Below the pieces are notes generated by a model. That model made no database searches. It saw only the letters and a list, made by a program, of their open reading frames with translations, and was not told the DNA's origin. The position numbers and the translations under genes were made by a program. DNA of 25,452 bases from a virus: the IMG/VR virus record IMGVR_UViG_3300031669_000218, positions 1 through 25,452 of that record; one strand, given 5' to 3'. Below, piece after piece: positions 1 to 7,716 of the stretch; the first letter of the stretch is position 1, and every line of letters starts with the position of its first letter.

Positions 1-2
1 AA

Positions 3-317
3 ATGGGACAAAATCCACAATGGGCAGATAACGCTGGCTCCGAAGTCGCTGGCCTGAGCTCCGTACTCAACATTACTGCCGCGACCCTGGTTAAATCGTC
101 TGCGGGCCGTCTGGCCACCATCAGCGTGCTCGTGGTCGGCACTACGGTCGGCAGCGCGAATGATTCCGCGACCGTGGCTGGCGCTGCTGCTGCAAACCAG
201 ATCGCCGTGATCCCAGAAGCCGTGACCACATCGCCATTGGTCATGAACTTCCCTTGCAAGAACGGCATTGTTGTCACCCCCGGCACCGGCCAGACGCTTG
301 CCGTTTCGTTCAGCTAA
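3..317 (+). CDS. Small phage virion protein (head/neck or sheath-adjacent), start uncertain
   Basis: A 104-residue protein rich in small residues, with alternating beta-type stretches (AGRLATISVLVVGTTVGS, GIVVTPGTGQTLAVSFS) and no charged catalytic motif. Small proteins of this character with a C-terminal 'GIVVTPG-GQ-VSFS' pattern are common among tailed-phage virion genes, but I cannot assign it to a named protein. The ATG at position 3 has only two bases before it, so its ribosome-binding site is out of view and the true start could lie upstream. The gene ends ten bases before the sheath gene, whose Shine-Dalgarno sequence overlaps this stop (TAAGGAG), so the two are probably co-expressed. 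Head decoration or a neck role is inferred only from position. Confidence 0.7.
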   Translation: MGQNPQWADNAGSEVAGLSSVLNITAATLVKSSAGRLATISVLVVGTTVGSANDSATVAGAAAANQIAVIPEAVTTSPLVMNFPCKNGIVVTPGTGQTLAVSFS

Positions 318-327
318 GGAGTAACCG

Positions 328-1767
328 ATGGCCACTTCCCAACAGGTACGCATTTTACAGCTTGCCGTCACCCTGGCACTGTCCCCTGTTCCATCGCAGT
401 ATCAGCAGTCGGCGGCGCTCGTATCTGTGGGAGGGACCACGCTTACTGCAGGCAGCTATCAGTTCTGTGCCAACCTGACCGCGCTTACCTCCATCCTGAG
501 CACGACTGGCAATTATGCCGAACTCACGAATATGGCGACCACGTTCACGGATCAGGGCGTCACGGCTGGCTTCTACGTGCTGGAGCTTGGTGTAATCACC
601 ACGCCGCAAGAGGGTATTTCGGCACTGGATACTTATGTCACAGCCAACCCGACCGTGTTTTACACCTACACCGTCCCCGCCGATTGGGACAGTATCCCAG
701 CGGCTGCGGCGACCAATGTCGCCATCACGGCGGCGACCAGTACGCTCCCGATTGGCACTTACTATACCCAGATCGCTTATCTCAACGGATCGGGCACCAT
801 CGGGCAACTCTCCCCGGTAGTGACCAGCGATGTCACCACTGCTGACATAGATACGCTGGTGGTCAGCAGCCCGCCTGCATTGACGGGTGCTACGGACTTC
901 CTGGTTTACATGGGCACCACGGCCAGCAATCTGTATCTGCAAAATGGACCGACTGGAACCGCGCTGGGCACGAACTACACCCAGAGCGCACCCATCGCTA
1001 CCACGACCGGCACGAGCACCACGCTGGCCGACCTGGGCAATGCCTACAGCGCACCGGGAACCATGCGGTATCTGCTGGTCAATTCGAGCGTTATCAACAT
1101 CGCGTCCTACGGCACGATGGCATCCAATAGCATCTGGAGCGGGTACAAGGCCATCGTTGCCGCCGTTCCGTCGCCCTCTGCGCAGTCTGGCGAGTTTACC
1201 GTTGCTGCATGGGCCTACAACATCGCAGTCAACAATCCGGGCGCTAACAGCAAGCTGGCACCGATGCAGTACCGTTATCTCTATGGCGTCACCCCTTGGC
1301 CTGCAACTGGGTCGAGCGCCGACATCCAGACGATCCGCAACTATGGCGGAAACTATGTCGGCACCGGTGCGGAAGGCGGCATCAGCGCCAACTGCATACG
1401 TGGTGGCACTACTTCTTCGCTCTCCCAGATCAGCGAGTGGTACGGCTTGGATTGGGAGATGATTAACATCCAGCAGGCAGTGACCGCCGCCGTCATCAAT
1501 GGCAGCAACACCAATCCCCCGCTTGAATACGACCAGCCAGGCATCAACACCCTGGACGGCGTGGCGCAGCAGATCGCGGATAACGGCGTAACCTTTGGTT
1601 GTGCCAACTCGGCCATCATCAGCGCCATTCCGTTCTATACCTACAACCAGCAGCAGCCGGGCGATTACGCGATTGGCCAGTATAACGGACTGTCCGGCCA
1701 GATTGTCGGCCAGAGCGGATTCTTGAGCCTCGTGTTTAACGTGGCCCTCAGTTTCACTGCGGCATAA
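328..1767 (+). CDS. Tail sheath protein, DUF3383-like, with an inserted Ig/FN3-like domain
   Basis: 479 residues. This is the likely contractile sheath subunit that polymerises around the tail tube and contracts at infection. The C-terminal half has typical sheath features: a long variable beta region, then WEMINIQQAVTAAVINGS and PPLEYDQPGINTLDG at about residues 375-415, where sheath subunits interlock, and a beta-rich end (FLSLVFNVALSF). Residues about 130-235 look like an inserted beta-sandwich domain: PIGTYYTQIAYLNGSGT, then TDFLVYMGTT, with Thr/Ser-rich linkers on either side. It interrupts the sheath fold between PADWD (about 121) and PGTMRYLLVNSS (about 243). The start has a strong Shine-Dalgarno sequence (AAGGAGTAACC then ATG). 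The tube and chaperone follow directly, in the standard myovirus order. Family assignment is from recognition of sequence pattern and context, not a search. Confidence 0.85.
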   Translation: MATSQQVRILQLAVTLALSPVPSQYQQSAALVSVGGTTLTAGSYQFCANLTALTSILSTTGNYAELTNMATTFTDQGVTAGFYVLELGVITTPQEGISALDTYVTANPTVFYTYTVPADWDSIPAAAATNVAITAATSTLPIGTYYTQIAYLNGSGTIGQLSPVVTSDVTTADIDTLVVSSPPALTGATDFLVYMGTTASNLYLQNGPTGTALGTNYTQSAPIATTTGTSTTLADLGNAYSAPGTMRYLLVNSSVINIASYGTMASNSIWSGYKAIVAAVPSPSAQSGEFTVAAWAYNIAVNNPGANSKLAPMQYRYLYGVTPWPATGSSADIQTIRNYGGNYVGTGAEGGISANCIRGGTTSSLSQISEWYGLDWEMINIQQAVTAAVINGSNTNPPLEYDQPGINTLDGVAQQIADNGVTFGCANSAIISAIPFYTYNQQQPGDYAIGQYNGLSGQIVGQSGFLSLVFNVALSFTAA

Positions 1768-1780
1768 AGGAGCATAAATC

Positions 1781-2227
1781 ATGGCTGTTAATCCCCGAGT
1801 GTCGCAGGGTAATCTGAACCGAGTCCGTGCCAGCGTCATCGTCCCGGCCTTCCCCACGCTCAATATCAACAGTTCGCACATGGGTAAGCAGTTTCTAAGC
1901 CTAGAGTGGGAAGAAGCGTTCGGCGACCAGATCGAGACAGGCACAGGACTTGTGAACTCTCCTGCACCATACGTCAAGGCCACTTGCGCCATCAACATCC
2001 TGCGGTCTCAGTTGATCGCCTCACAGTGGCAGGCCCAGGCAGACGCGACCAGCATCATCGGGCGCATCGTGGTCCATCCTGACAGCACGGTTTACCCCGC
2101 GCAGACGGTGCATAATTGCCAAATCCTCCACGCCAGCCCCGGCAGGATGGACGGACTGAATCCCACCATTGACGTGATCATCACTGGCGTGCGTTATGTT
2201 AATAACGACCTGTGGAACATGGTGTAA
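1781..2227 (+). CDS. Tail tube protein
   Basis: 148 residues with no signal peptide or membrane segment. The gene sits directly between the sheath and the tail-assembly chaperone, which is the fixed position of the major tail tube protein in contractile phages. The protein begins MAVNPRVSQGNLNRVRAS and contains beta-strand stretches (ATCAINILRSQLI, NPTIDVIITGVRYVNNDLW) compatible with the two-sheet tube fold. The length is normal for myovirus tube proteins. It has an excellent ribosome-binding site (AAAGGAGCATAAATC then ATG) that overlaps the sheath stop, fitting high expression of an abundant structural protein. The assignment rests mainly on gene order. Confidence 0.75.
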   Translation: MAVNPRVSQGNLNRVRASVIVPAFPTLNINSSHMGKQFLSLEWEEAFGDQIETGTGLVNSPAPYVKATCAINILRSQLIASQWQAQADATSIIGRIVVHPDSTVYPAQTVHNCQILHASPGRMDGLNPTIDVIITGVRYVNNDLWNMV

Positions 2228-2231
2228 TGTC

Positions 2232-2801
2232 ATGAAGATAGACGATAATCTGTCGCTCGTCTTTGATGTTGGAGCCTGCAAAGGCTTCAGCACACCCATC
2301 AGCCGTGCCGTGTTTGAGGCGAATTTCAAGATCATCAGCGCCACGAAAGCAGCCCTGTTCTATGGCAACAGCAGCGCCGTGGTGAATGTCAGCCCGGTGA
2401 TCGCCACGCTCACGCTCAAGGATGAAGGCAAGAAGATCGCCGATGCTTCCGGGGAAGATGGGGACGGCAGTGCTGATGCCATCATCGCCGAGATTAAGCG
2501 GCTAACGCTCATCATGGTATCCGGTGCTTCCGGCTGGGATATGCTCCCGGTAGATGCCGCTATCCAGTCCGGCGCGATGGATGCGGAAGAATGGCAGGAG
2601 GCACTCTCGGAGCTTATTTTTTTTACTGCCAGCTATGCCCTGGCGCGGAAAGCGGACCGTCCACGCGCAGCGAAGGGCGTGTGTGCGATTACGGGTTTAG
2701 ACACGATATCCTTGTCAGCAGAGGAGTTTATGGCTTCCTTGGAGACATCGAAGAAGCCAGAAACTACCGGATCGAAGGCGGGATCATCGGTGCCTGTTTA
2801 G
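2232..2801 (+). CDS. Tail assembly chaperone, zero-frame product (lambda gpG analogue)
   Basis: 189 residues from the ATG at 2232 (MKIDDNLSLVFDVG). An earlier in-frame ATG at 2196 would overlap the tube gene and adds an unlikely leader (MLITTCGTWCNV). The protein is helical and acidic in the middle (ASGEDGDGSADA) and lies between the tube and tape-measure genes. In tailed phages that position holds the two-product chaperone that coats the tape measure during tail assembly and is absent from the mature virion. Near residues 129-131 the zero-frame codons ATT TTT TTT form a perfect T_TTT_TTT slippery site, and the -1 frame beyond it is open to 2956. The ribosome-binding site is weak, suggesting coupling to the tube gene. 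Sequence identity to a named chaperone was not recognised. Confidence 0.75.
   Translation: MKIDDNLSLVFDVGACKGFSTPISRAVFEANFKIISATKAALFYGNSSAVVNVSPVIATLTLKDEGKKIADASGEDGDGSADAIIAEIKRLTLIMVSGASGWDMLPVDAAIQSGAMDAEEWQEALSELIFFTASYALARKADRPRAAKGVCAITGLDTISLSAEEFMASLETSKKPETTGSKAGSSVPV
2617..2624 (+). other. Programmed -1 ribosomal frameshift site
   Basis: A run of eight T residues whose last seven read T TTT TTT in the zero frame (TTT codons at 2619-2621 and 2622-2624), the X_XXY_YYZ slippery form. It precedes an open -1 frame that runs into the tape measure. A GC-rich inverted repeat, GCGCG at 2643-2647 and CGCGC at 2664-2668, could form a downstream stem, though the 18-base spacing is longer than usual. 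Confidence 0.7.
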
Positions 2802-2956
2802 CCGAACTGTCCAGGGACGCCGAGATCGTCTCATCCGCCGCGATGTGGGCGAACGGTGAAGACGATAGTGATGAGCCGGATCGGTTTTATCGGTCGGCGC
2901 GGGAGTATCGGGAACGGTACATTTTGGAAGGCTTGAAGGGGAACGTCCGTGGGTAA
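2624..2956 (+). CDS. Tail assembly chaperone -1 frameshift extension (lambda T analogue)
   Basis: This frame is open from within the chaperone gene and ends at 2956, eight bases inside the tape-measure gene. It has no convincing start of its own: the first ATG, at 2591, lies inside the chaperone gene with no family-like N-terminus. A -1 slip at the eight-T run (2617-2624) would join the first 131 residues of the chaperone to 110 residues read here, giving a 241-residue fusion. The extension is helical and acidic (ANGEDDSDEPDRFYRSA, then REYRERYILEGLKGN), as expected for the tape-measure-binding part of a GT-type protein. Lambda G/GT is the best-known precedent. Efficiency and existence of the fusion are inferred. 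Confidence 0.7.
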   Translation, partial: YCQLCPGAESGPSTRSEGRVCDYGFRHDILVSRGVYGFLGDIEEARNYRIEGGIIGACLAELSRDAEIVSSAAMWANGEDDSDEPDRFYRSAREYRERYILEGLKGNVRG

Positions 2957-4661
2957 TAAGAGTATCATAGACGTTGAAATTAATGACGAAAACTTCAAAG
3001 CCTTTCTTGATGCCTTCCATGAGTTCCGCGCTGAAATCGGCGATGTTCCGAAGGATTGGGGCAAGGTTGCCGATGCGATGGATGGATCGCGCAAGAAAAT
3101 CCGTGATCTGACCAAAGAGCAAAAAGCAGCACTTGGCGCCACAGAGAAGCAGATGCACAAAACGGCGTCTGCTGTTGATAGCGCGGCCAAGTCGCAAGGA
3201 AAATTCACGTGGGAAGCCAAGTCCGGCACGAAGGCTGTCAAGGCTCTGGGCATGGCTGCTGCTGCCGCGAAGATGGACGCAAAAGGCCTCGCGATGTCCT
3301 TTGCGGGCATTGCGGGGACCATCCTTGCCGCCGGGGTTGCGCTCGCAAAACTGCAAAACGAGATGGCAAATGCTGCGCTGAAACGCCAAATGTCCGCGCG
3401 AGAGCTTGGCATGAGCCCCGCCAAGATGAAATCGTTTGAGAACGTCACGCAGCGTTATTTGCCGAACTCAAAATCATTCCTGACCGAGATCGAGAACGCC
3501 AAGCAGAACCCGCAAGAAGCCATTCCCCTGCTACGGCTCGGCATATCTGAGCGCAAAATACAGCAGGATTCCGTAAGCAAGTTGGCATTCCTTACGACCG
3601 AGAAGATGCACGCCTTTTACAATGCCCAGCCCAAGGCCACGGTTGGTCTGATAGATCAGACGGCAGGGCTAGGCAACCTCGGCAGCACATCGCAATGGCG
3701 GTTGATCGGGAATACCCCGATGGGTGACTTGGCGGCATCCGCTGAGGCATACCATAAGCGTGCGAATCAGTTCCACATTGGCACCAAAGATTACAATGCC
3801 GCCGCGAAGTTGGCCGTCAACGAAAACGCGCTGGGGATACTGGCCAAGACAAAAGGCATACAGGCGGCAGCATGGGCAGCGCCCGCCGCTGAGAAGGCCA
3901 ATTCAGCGGCAATTTATGGGCTCGGGCATGCGGCGGTTGGCGCGGCTGATGCTGTGAATGGGTTCACGATCGCCATGCAGCATGTAGCAGTTGTGTTGCT
4001 TGGAAAGCAGGCTGGCAACAACGGCCAGCTTGCCGTGCTCAAGGGACAGATGGAGCGCGCTCAGGGCACATCCAGATACCCGGCTGCCCACGCCGCTTAT
4101 GAGCGGTTCAAGGCTTCCCAGGGCGCGTCCGCAAAGGCATTGCGCCCCTATACTTCCGACATTGAAGCCGCTGCGAAGGCTTCTGGTGTTCCCGCTTCTG
4201 TTATCGCGGGCGAAATTTACGCGGAGTCTGGCGGAAAAGCCAACGCCGTGAGTGCTGGCCGATTCCGTGGCAAAGACGGCAAGTGGCATCACGCGCATGG
4301 CATTGGGCAATTCCGCCGCAGCACATGGAAAGAATTTGCAGACGGGCTCCCATACTCGGACGCCAACAACCCCAAAGATGCCATCATGGTAATGGGGCGT
4401 TTTATCGCCACGAACATGAAGCATCACAAGACCAATGCGGGCCTTGAGAGTGCGTATTCTGGTGATCCACGCGGGAGCGCGGCACTGACACGCTATCAAT
4501 ATGCCAATCAAGTCGGCGCGTCTGGCTGGGGTGCTTTGGTGTCTGTGTTGCAAGAGATTGCCAAGAACACCGCCAAGCCCACGCAGGTGCATGTGCATAA
4601 TGCAGGAACCGCGCCCGGCTCCAGGGTGGCCCTATCCGCGCACGCGGCGGGTCACGGCTGA
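2949..4661 (+). CDS. Tape measure protein with C-terminal lytic transglycosylase domain
   Basis: 570 residues, starting at GTG 2949 with a good Shine-Dalgarno sequence (GAAGGGG, seven bases upstream) and overlapping the chaperone extension by eight bases. The N-terminal half is alanine- and lysine-rich helix, with hydrophobic segments near 110-130 (LAMSFAGIAGTILAAGVALA) and 320-350 (AAVGAADAVNGF, then VAVVLLG), as in proteins that set tail length and reach the inner membrane at DNA ejection. Residues about 395-540 form a soluble lytic transglycosylase-like domain: ASGVPASVIAGEIYAESGG, in which E426 is the expected catalytic glutamate, then HAHGIGQFRRSTWKEF and a C-terminal GLESAYSGD helix. 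The domain would open the peptidoglycan locally during infection. It is short for a tape measure, implying a fairly short tail. Confidence 0.85.
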   Translation: MGNKSIIDVEINDENFKAFLDAFHEFRAEIGDVPKDWGKVADAMDGSRKKIRDLTKEQKAALGATEKQMHKTASAVDSAAKSQGKFTWEAKSGTKAVKALGMAAAAAKMDAKGLAMSFAGIAGTILAAGVALAKLQNEMANAALKRQMSARELGMSPAKMKSFENVTQRYLPNSKSFLTEIENAKQNPQEAIPLLRLGISERKIQQDSVSKLAFLTTEKMHAFYNAQPKATVGLIDQTAGLGNLGSTSQWRLIGNTPMGDLAASAEAYHKRANQFHIGTKDYNAAAKLAVNENALGILAKTKGIQAAAWAAPAAEKANSAAIYGLGHAAVGAADAVNGFTIAMQHVAVVLLGKQAGNNGQLAVLKGQMERAQGTSRYPAAHAAYERFKASQGASAKALRPYTSDIEAAAKASGVPASVIAGEIYAESGGKANAVSAGRFRGKDGKWHHAHGIGQFRRSTWKEFADGLPYSDANNPKDAIMVMGRFIATNMKHHKTNAGLESAYSGDPRGSAALTRYQYANQVGASGWGALVSVLQEIAKNTAKPTQVHVHNAGTAPGSRVALSAHAAGHG

Positions 4662-5374
4662 TGGCATTCCAAAGCACATTTTTCCGGGATAGCTATGATC
4701 TGGCGTTCCAGGTATCACCCATCATCCTGACTGGCGGCATTGCGAGCGGCATCCCTGGCGGCATGTTGCCGATCATTATGCTGGTCGGCGGTCTGGCGGG
4801 GTTCGCGCAGGGGATCCTGAGTAATGGCGGTCTGTCCATGCAGGACTTTCCGGCGCGGTTCATCCCCACGCCTGGCACCACGGCGATTCTGCAATCCATC
4901 GGCCAGTACCCTTTTGCTAATCGCAACATTGCAGCCAACGCCACAATTGAGATGCCCAAAAACATTGGGTTCCAGATGATCGCCCCGGTGCAGGATTCGG
5001 GCGGCTATCTCACCAAGCTGGCCCTATTCACGAGCCTGCAATCGGCGCTGAATAACCACAACAACAATGGTGGCACCTATACCCTGGCGACGCCCAGCAT
5101 GATTTTCCCAGATTGCGTGATGCTGGGCATGACGGACACAACGCAGACCAACAGCAAGCAGCAGCAGATCATGTGGCAGATGGATTTTCAGCAACCATTG
5201 ATATCACTGCAATCCGCGCAGGCTGCACTCAACGGGTTGATGGGCCTGCTGGATTCTGGGGCACAGGTGGCGGCAGGCTCATGGAGCGGCATCGGGTCGG
5301 TCATCGGCAGCTCGATTGGGAGCGCCACCACGATCCTGAATAACGGCATATCCGGGGCGCTGGGGGCGTTATGA
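4661..5374 (+). CDS. Dit-like baseplate/tail protein
   Basis: 237 residues. The start ATG shares a base with the tape-measure stop (TGATG). The N-terminal part has a hydrophobic Gly/Met-rich stretch (about residues 18-50, IILTGGIASGIPGGMLPIIM onward). The core has the pattern of Dit-like baseplate proteins: a helix LALFTSLQSALNNHNNN, then GGTYTLATPSMIFPDCVMLG and a strand with KQQQIMWQMDFQQPLIS. The C-terminus is a Gly/Ser-rich hydrophobic helix. Coming straight after the tape measure and before the plug and hub genes, it most likely forms the ring joining the tube end to the hub. The hydrophobic N-terminal stretch is unusual for a soluble ring protein. Family identification is tentative. Confidence 0.6.
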   Translation: MAFQSTFFRDSYDLAFQVSPIILTGGIASGIPGGMLPIIMLVGGLAGFAQGILSNGGLSMQDFPARFIPTPGTTAILQSIGQYPFANRNIAANATIEMPKNIGFQMIAPVQDSGGYLTKLALFTSLQSALNNHNNNGGTYTLATPSMIFPDCVMLGMTDTTQTNSKQQQIMWQMDFQQPLISLQSAQAALNGLMGLLDSGAQVAAGSWSGIGSVIGSSIGSATTILNNGISGALGAL

Positions 5375-5649
5375 CTACCTATGTAGCCTTTAACCCAACC
5401 GCGACCGGCAACCCACCGTGGCAACGCAAATTCACACTGGACGGGGCGACATACAAGGCCGTGGCGCGGTGGAACATTGCCGGTCAGCGGTGGTATATCA
5501 ATCTGATCAACAGCAGCGGCGCTACCGTGTGGTATGGGCCGTTGATAGGTTCGCCACTGGATTACGACATACTACTGGCTCCAGGTCTGTTTCTGGTCAG
5601 CACACTTCTGTTTCGTGCGGATACGGGGCAGTTTGAGGTGACGCCTTGA
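5371..5649 (+). CDS. Baseplate plug protein (Pam3 gp18-like)
   Basis: 92 residues, start ATG overlapping the previous stop (ATGA). The sequence has the compact beta-sandwich pattern of the small baseplate plug family named after cyanophage Pam3 gp18: WQRKFTLDGATYKAVARWN, RWYINLINSSGATVWYGPL, then a GSPLDYDILL segment and a final strand. The conserved features I rely on are the F-LDG-Y opening, the W-(I/L)-(N/D)-G middle and the G-DLL-type turn. It lies between the Dit-like and hub genes, as in minimal myophage baseplates. In that family the protein sits inside the tube/hub lumen. Recognition is from memory of the family pattern, and the context agrees. Confidence 0.65.
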   Translation: MTTYVAFNPTATGNPPWQRKFTLDGATYKAVARWNIAGQRWYINLINSSGATVWYGPLIGSPLDYDILLAPGLFLVSTLLFRADTGQFEVTP

Positions 5650-6704
5650 GCGGGCGCTATTACGAGATCGTTGTGACGCCGCCATCGCCAACAGTCCCCG
5701 GCGCAACCGCAAAAACAGTCAACCAACCGTTGACGGTAAACATCGCAAAAACGATAGGTGGCAGAGCGTGGCAAAGCCATCCGGGCGGTGTCGTAGACCC
5801 GGCAGCGCAAAACGTGAGCTTTGATGTGATGGTGTTGCCCGCTGCTGTTGCTCATGGCGCGTCATTCGTTACCATCGAAGGTATAGACCTGCACGATCTA
5901 AGCGAGGTCAACAACTTTAGGCCGACCAAGGATGGCCCGTGGGAGTTTACGCTGTACGCAGGGATGAAAGGCGGATTACCGATGTCGGCAAGACAACCCG
6001 CGCCAGGCCTACTGTTCGGCGGGATCGTTCTGGACGCTTTCGGGAATTGGCAGGGCACCGAGATGAACCTGTCGTTTTTGGTCATCCCCGGTCAATATAG
6101 CCTTGAATCCCCCGGAAACTTGGTGCTGGACTGGCAGAAGGGGCAGGATTTATCCGCCGCGCTGGCGACCATGCTGCAACAGGCGTACCCGCATCACATA
6201 CTGCTCATGGAAATACAGTCTGGCATCGTGAATGGTCATCATGCGTTGCATTATGCCTCGACACTAAAACAGATGGCAGATTTTGTGCTTGCGAACACGC
6301 GGGGAACATTGAGCGCCACCTACCCCGGCGTATCCATCGTGGTGCAAAACAATACTGTTCTGGTTTTTGATGGTACCCAATCCGGCACAAAGCCACCCAT
6401 CCAGATCAGCTATGACAGCCTGGTCGGTCAACCCACATGGATCGGCGCGGTAACTGTTGCCATCACCACGATCATGCGCTCCGACATCAGTGACAGCGAT
6501 GTGATAGAGCTGCCCGCAGGCATGTCTGAGATGCCCGGTGCTGTGTTCACGCAAGCCACGATTGGGAATGCCTTCCTGAATCAAAAGGTCATGTTCAGCG
6601 GGAAGTTCACCGTTATAGGCGTGCGGCATTGCGGCGACTTCAGGGCTGATGATGGAGCGCAGTGGGTGACCGTGATCCATGCAACCGCAGTGGCTTCGGC
6701 ATGA
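5646..6704 (+). CDS. Baseplate hub protein (gp27/gpD-like position)
   Basis: 352 residues. The start is TTG at 5646 in a TTGA overlap with the plug gene stop, the only start giving full coverage (TTG AGC GGG CGC TAT). The protein is beta-rich throughout, with no membrane segment. It has an N-terminal strand region, a middle section with an alpha-helical patch (DLSAALATMLQQAYP, then HALHYASTLKQMADFVLAN), and a C-terminal OB-like beta domain (NQKVMFSGKFTVIGVRHCGD). That layout is like T4 gp27 / P2 gpD hubs, which form the trimer joining the tube to the spike. It directly precedes the spike gene, with an ATGA overlap. Assignment is by architecture and position. Confidence 0.65.
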   Translation: MSGRYYEIVVTPPSPTVPGATAKTVNQPLTVNIAKTIGGRAWQSHPGGVVDPAAQNVSFDVMVLPAAVAHGASFVTIEGIDLHDLSEVNNFRPTKDGPWEFTLYAGMKGGLPMSARQPAPGLLFGGIVLDAFGNWQGTEMNLSFLVIPGQYSLESPGNLVLDWQKGQDLSAALATMLQQAYPHHILLMEIQSGIVNGHHALHYASTLKQMADFVLANTRGTLSATYPGVSIVVQNNTVLVFDGTQSGTKPPIQISYDSLVGQPTWIGAVTVAITTIMRSDISDSDVIELPAGMSEMPGAVFTQATIGNAFLNQKVMFSGKFTVIGVRHCGDFRADDGAQWVTVIHATAVASA

Positions 6705-7360
6705 TAGGCGACGAACTTCAGCAGTTCTGGATGCAGTTGAGTCTCAACAAGATGGCGGTCAACCGGGCGCTTGAGGCTATCCAGAACGCCGGGAAGTCTC
6801 TGCCATGCGAAGTCACCGCAATTGATGGCGCCATCGTTACCGTAAAATTCAATCTCGATACCGCGCCGTGGACGCTGCCGCCCATCAGCATCCCGAAGCT
6901 GGAAAGTCCGTGGATGCGCTCACCCACACAGATCGGCGATATGGGCCTTGCGGTTCCTGCCGGGACGTATCTGGGAGGCATATCGGGTCTTGGTGGCGGC
7001 GTTGCGAATATGCGCAATCCCGGCAACTTATCGGCGCTCTACTTTGTACCGATCAGCAGCGCGGGCAGCCCTCCGCCCAACATCAACGCGGCGACCGTGC
7101 AGGGGCCGGAAGGGGCCATTATCCAGACCACGGCGGGATCGACCCCTAGCAGCGTGGTGACTAATCAGTCCGGAACCACGGTGACTTTCGGGAGCACTAC
7201 GATTGTGGTGGGGGCATCCAGCATTACGATGACGGCAGGTGGCGAGACGGTGACGCTGGATAGCACCGGCCTCAACATCGGCGGCATCCTGTTCAATACG
7301 CATACTCATCCATATCTGCCTGGCACTGGCACACAGACTGAAACAGGGAGCCCGCAATGA
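6701..7360 (+). CDS. Baseplate central spike, Gp138/gpV-like, with HxH iron-binding tip
   Basis: 219 residues, starting at the ATG at 6701 that overlaps the hub stop (ATGA). A longer reading from 6662 would lie inside the hub gene. Residues about 25-110 form an OB-like N-terminal domain (LPCEVTAIDGAIVTVKFNL, then WTLPPISIP), as in the Gp138 N-terminal family. Residues about 120-195 are short repeated beta strands rich in Thr/Ser/Val/Gly, typical of an intertwined trimeric spike. The C-terminal FNTHTHPY places H201 and H203 in the HxH pattern that holds an iron ion at the spike apex in phi92 gp138 and P2 gpV. The spike pierces the outer membrane, which supports a Gram-negative host. Confidence 0.85.
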   Translation: MIGDELQQFWMQLSLNKMAVNRALEAIQNAGKSLPCEVTAIDGAIVTVKFNLDTAPWTLPPISIPKLESPWMRSPTQIGDMGLAVPAGTYLGGISGLGGGVANMRNPGNLSALYFVPISSAGSPPPNINAATVQGPEGAIIQTTAGSTPSSVVTNQSGTTVTFGSTTIVVGASSITMTAGGETVTLDSTGLNIGGILFNTHTHPYLPGTGTQTETGSPQ

Positions 7361-7716
7361 GGGTATGGGGGCGTACTACAGACCCGCAGACGGGCGTCAA
7401 AACGTGGGTGGAAGTCACCGCCGACGCAAACGGCCTCAACGATGCTGTCAACATCACATGGATGGCGCAGGTCATACGGCTCAACCTGGGCGAGTCGCCC
7501 TTCTGGGGTAACTGGGGCATCCCGCAGTATCAGACCATCATGAGCCAAGTGCTGCCGACTTTTTACGTGATGCAGATACAAAAGCAGTTCGCGCCGCTGT
7601 TCGCATCCCTGTCCATCGTGCAGCAGACCGGGGCCGTGAACCCAACTTATAACGTGAACGCGGTGACGCAGTACGGCGCCATCATACCGACGATTGCCGT
7701 GGAGATACCGACTTGA
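7357..7716 (+). CDS. Baseplate wedge protein, gp25/gpW-like
   Basis: 119 residues, ATG overlapping the spike stop (ATGA). The segment NDAVNITWMAQVIRLNLGE followed by SPFWGNWGIPQYQTIMSQ matches the gp25-like wedge pattern, in which a helix and an 'L-GE-P--G' turn are followed by the conserved dimerising helix. The remainder is beta. Gp25-like proteins form the inner wedge and start sheath polymerisation. The gene lies immediately before the J-like wedge gene, as in P2 and T4 relatives, and the length is normal. The ending (IIPTIAVEIPT) leads into a TTGA overlap with the next gene. Confidence 0.75.
   Translation: MRVWGRTTDPQTGVKTWVEVTADANGLNDAVNITWMAQVIRLNLGESPFWGNWGIPQYQTIMSQVLPTFYVMQIQKQFAPLFASLSIVQQTGAVNPTYNVNAVTQYGAIIPTIAVEIPT

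Noticed and set aside
355-1998. 547-codon open frame on the minus strand opposite the sheath and tube genes
   Set aside because: Arg/Gly/Val-rich low-complexity sequence without domains, on the wrong strand for its operon. It is a by-product of the base composition of the sheath gene.
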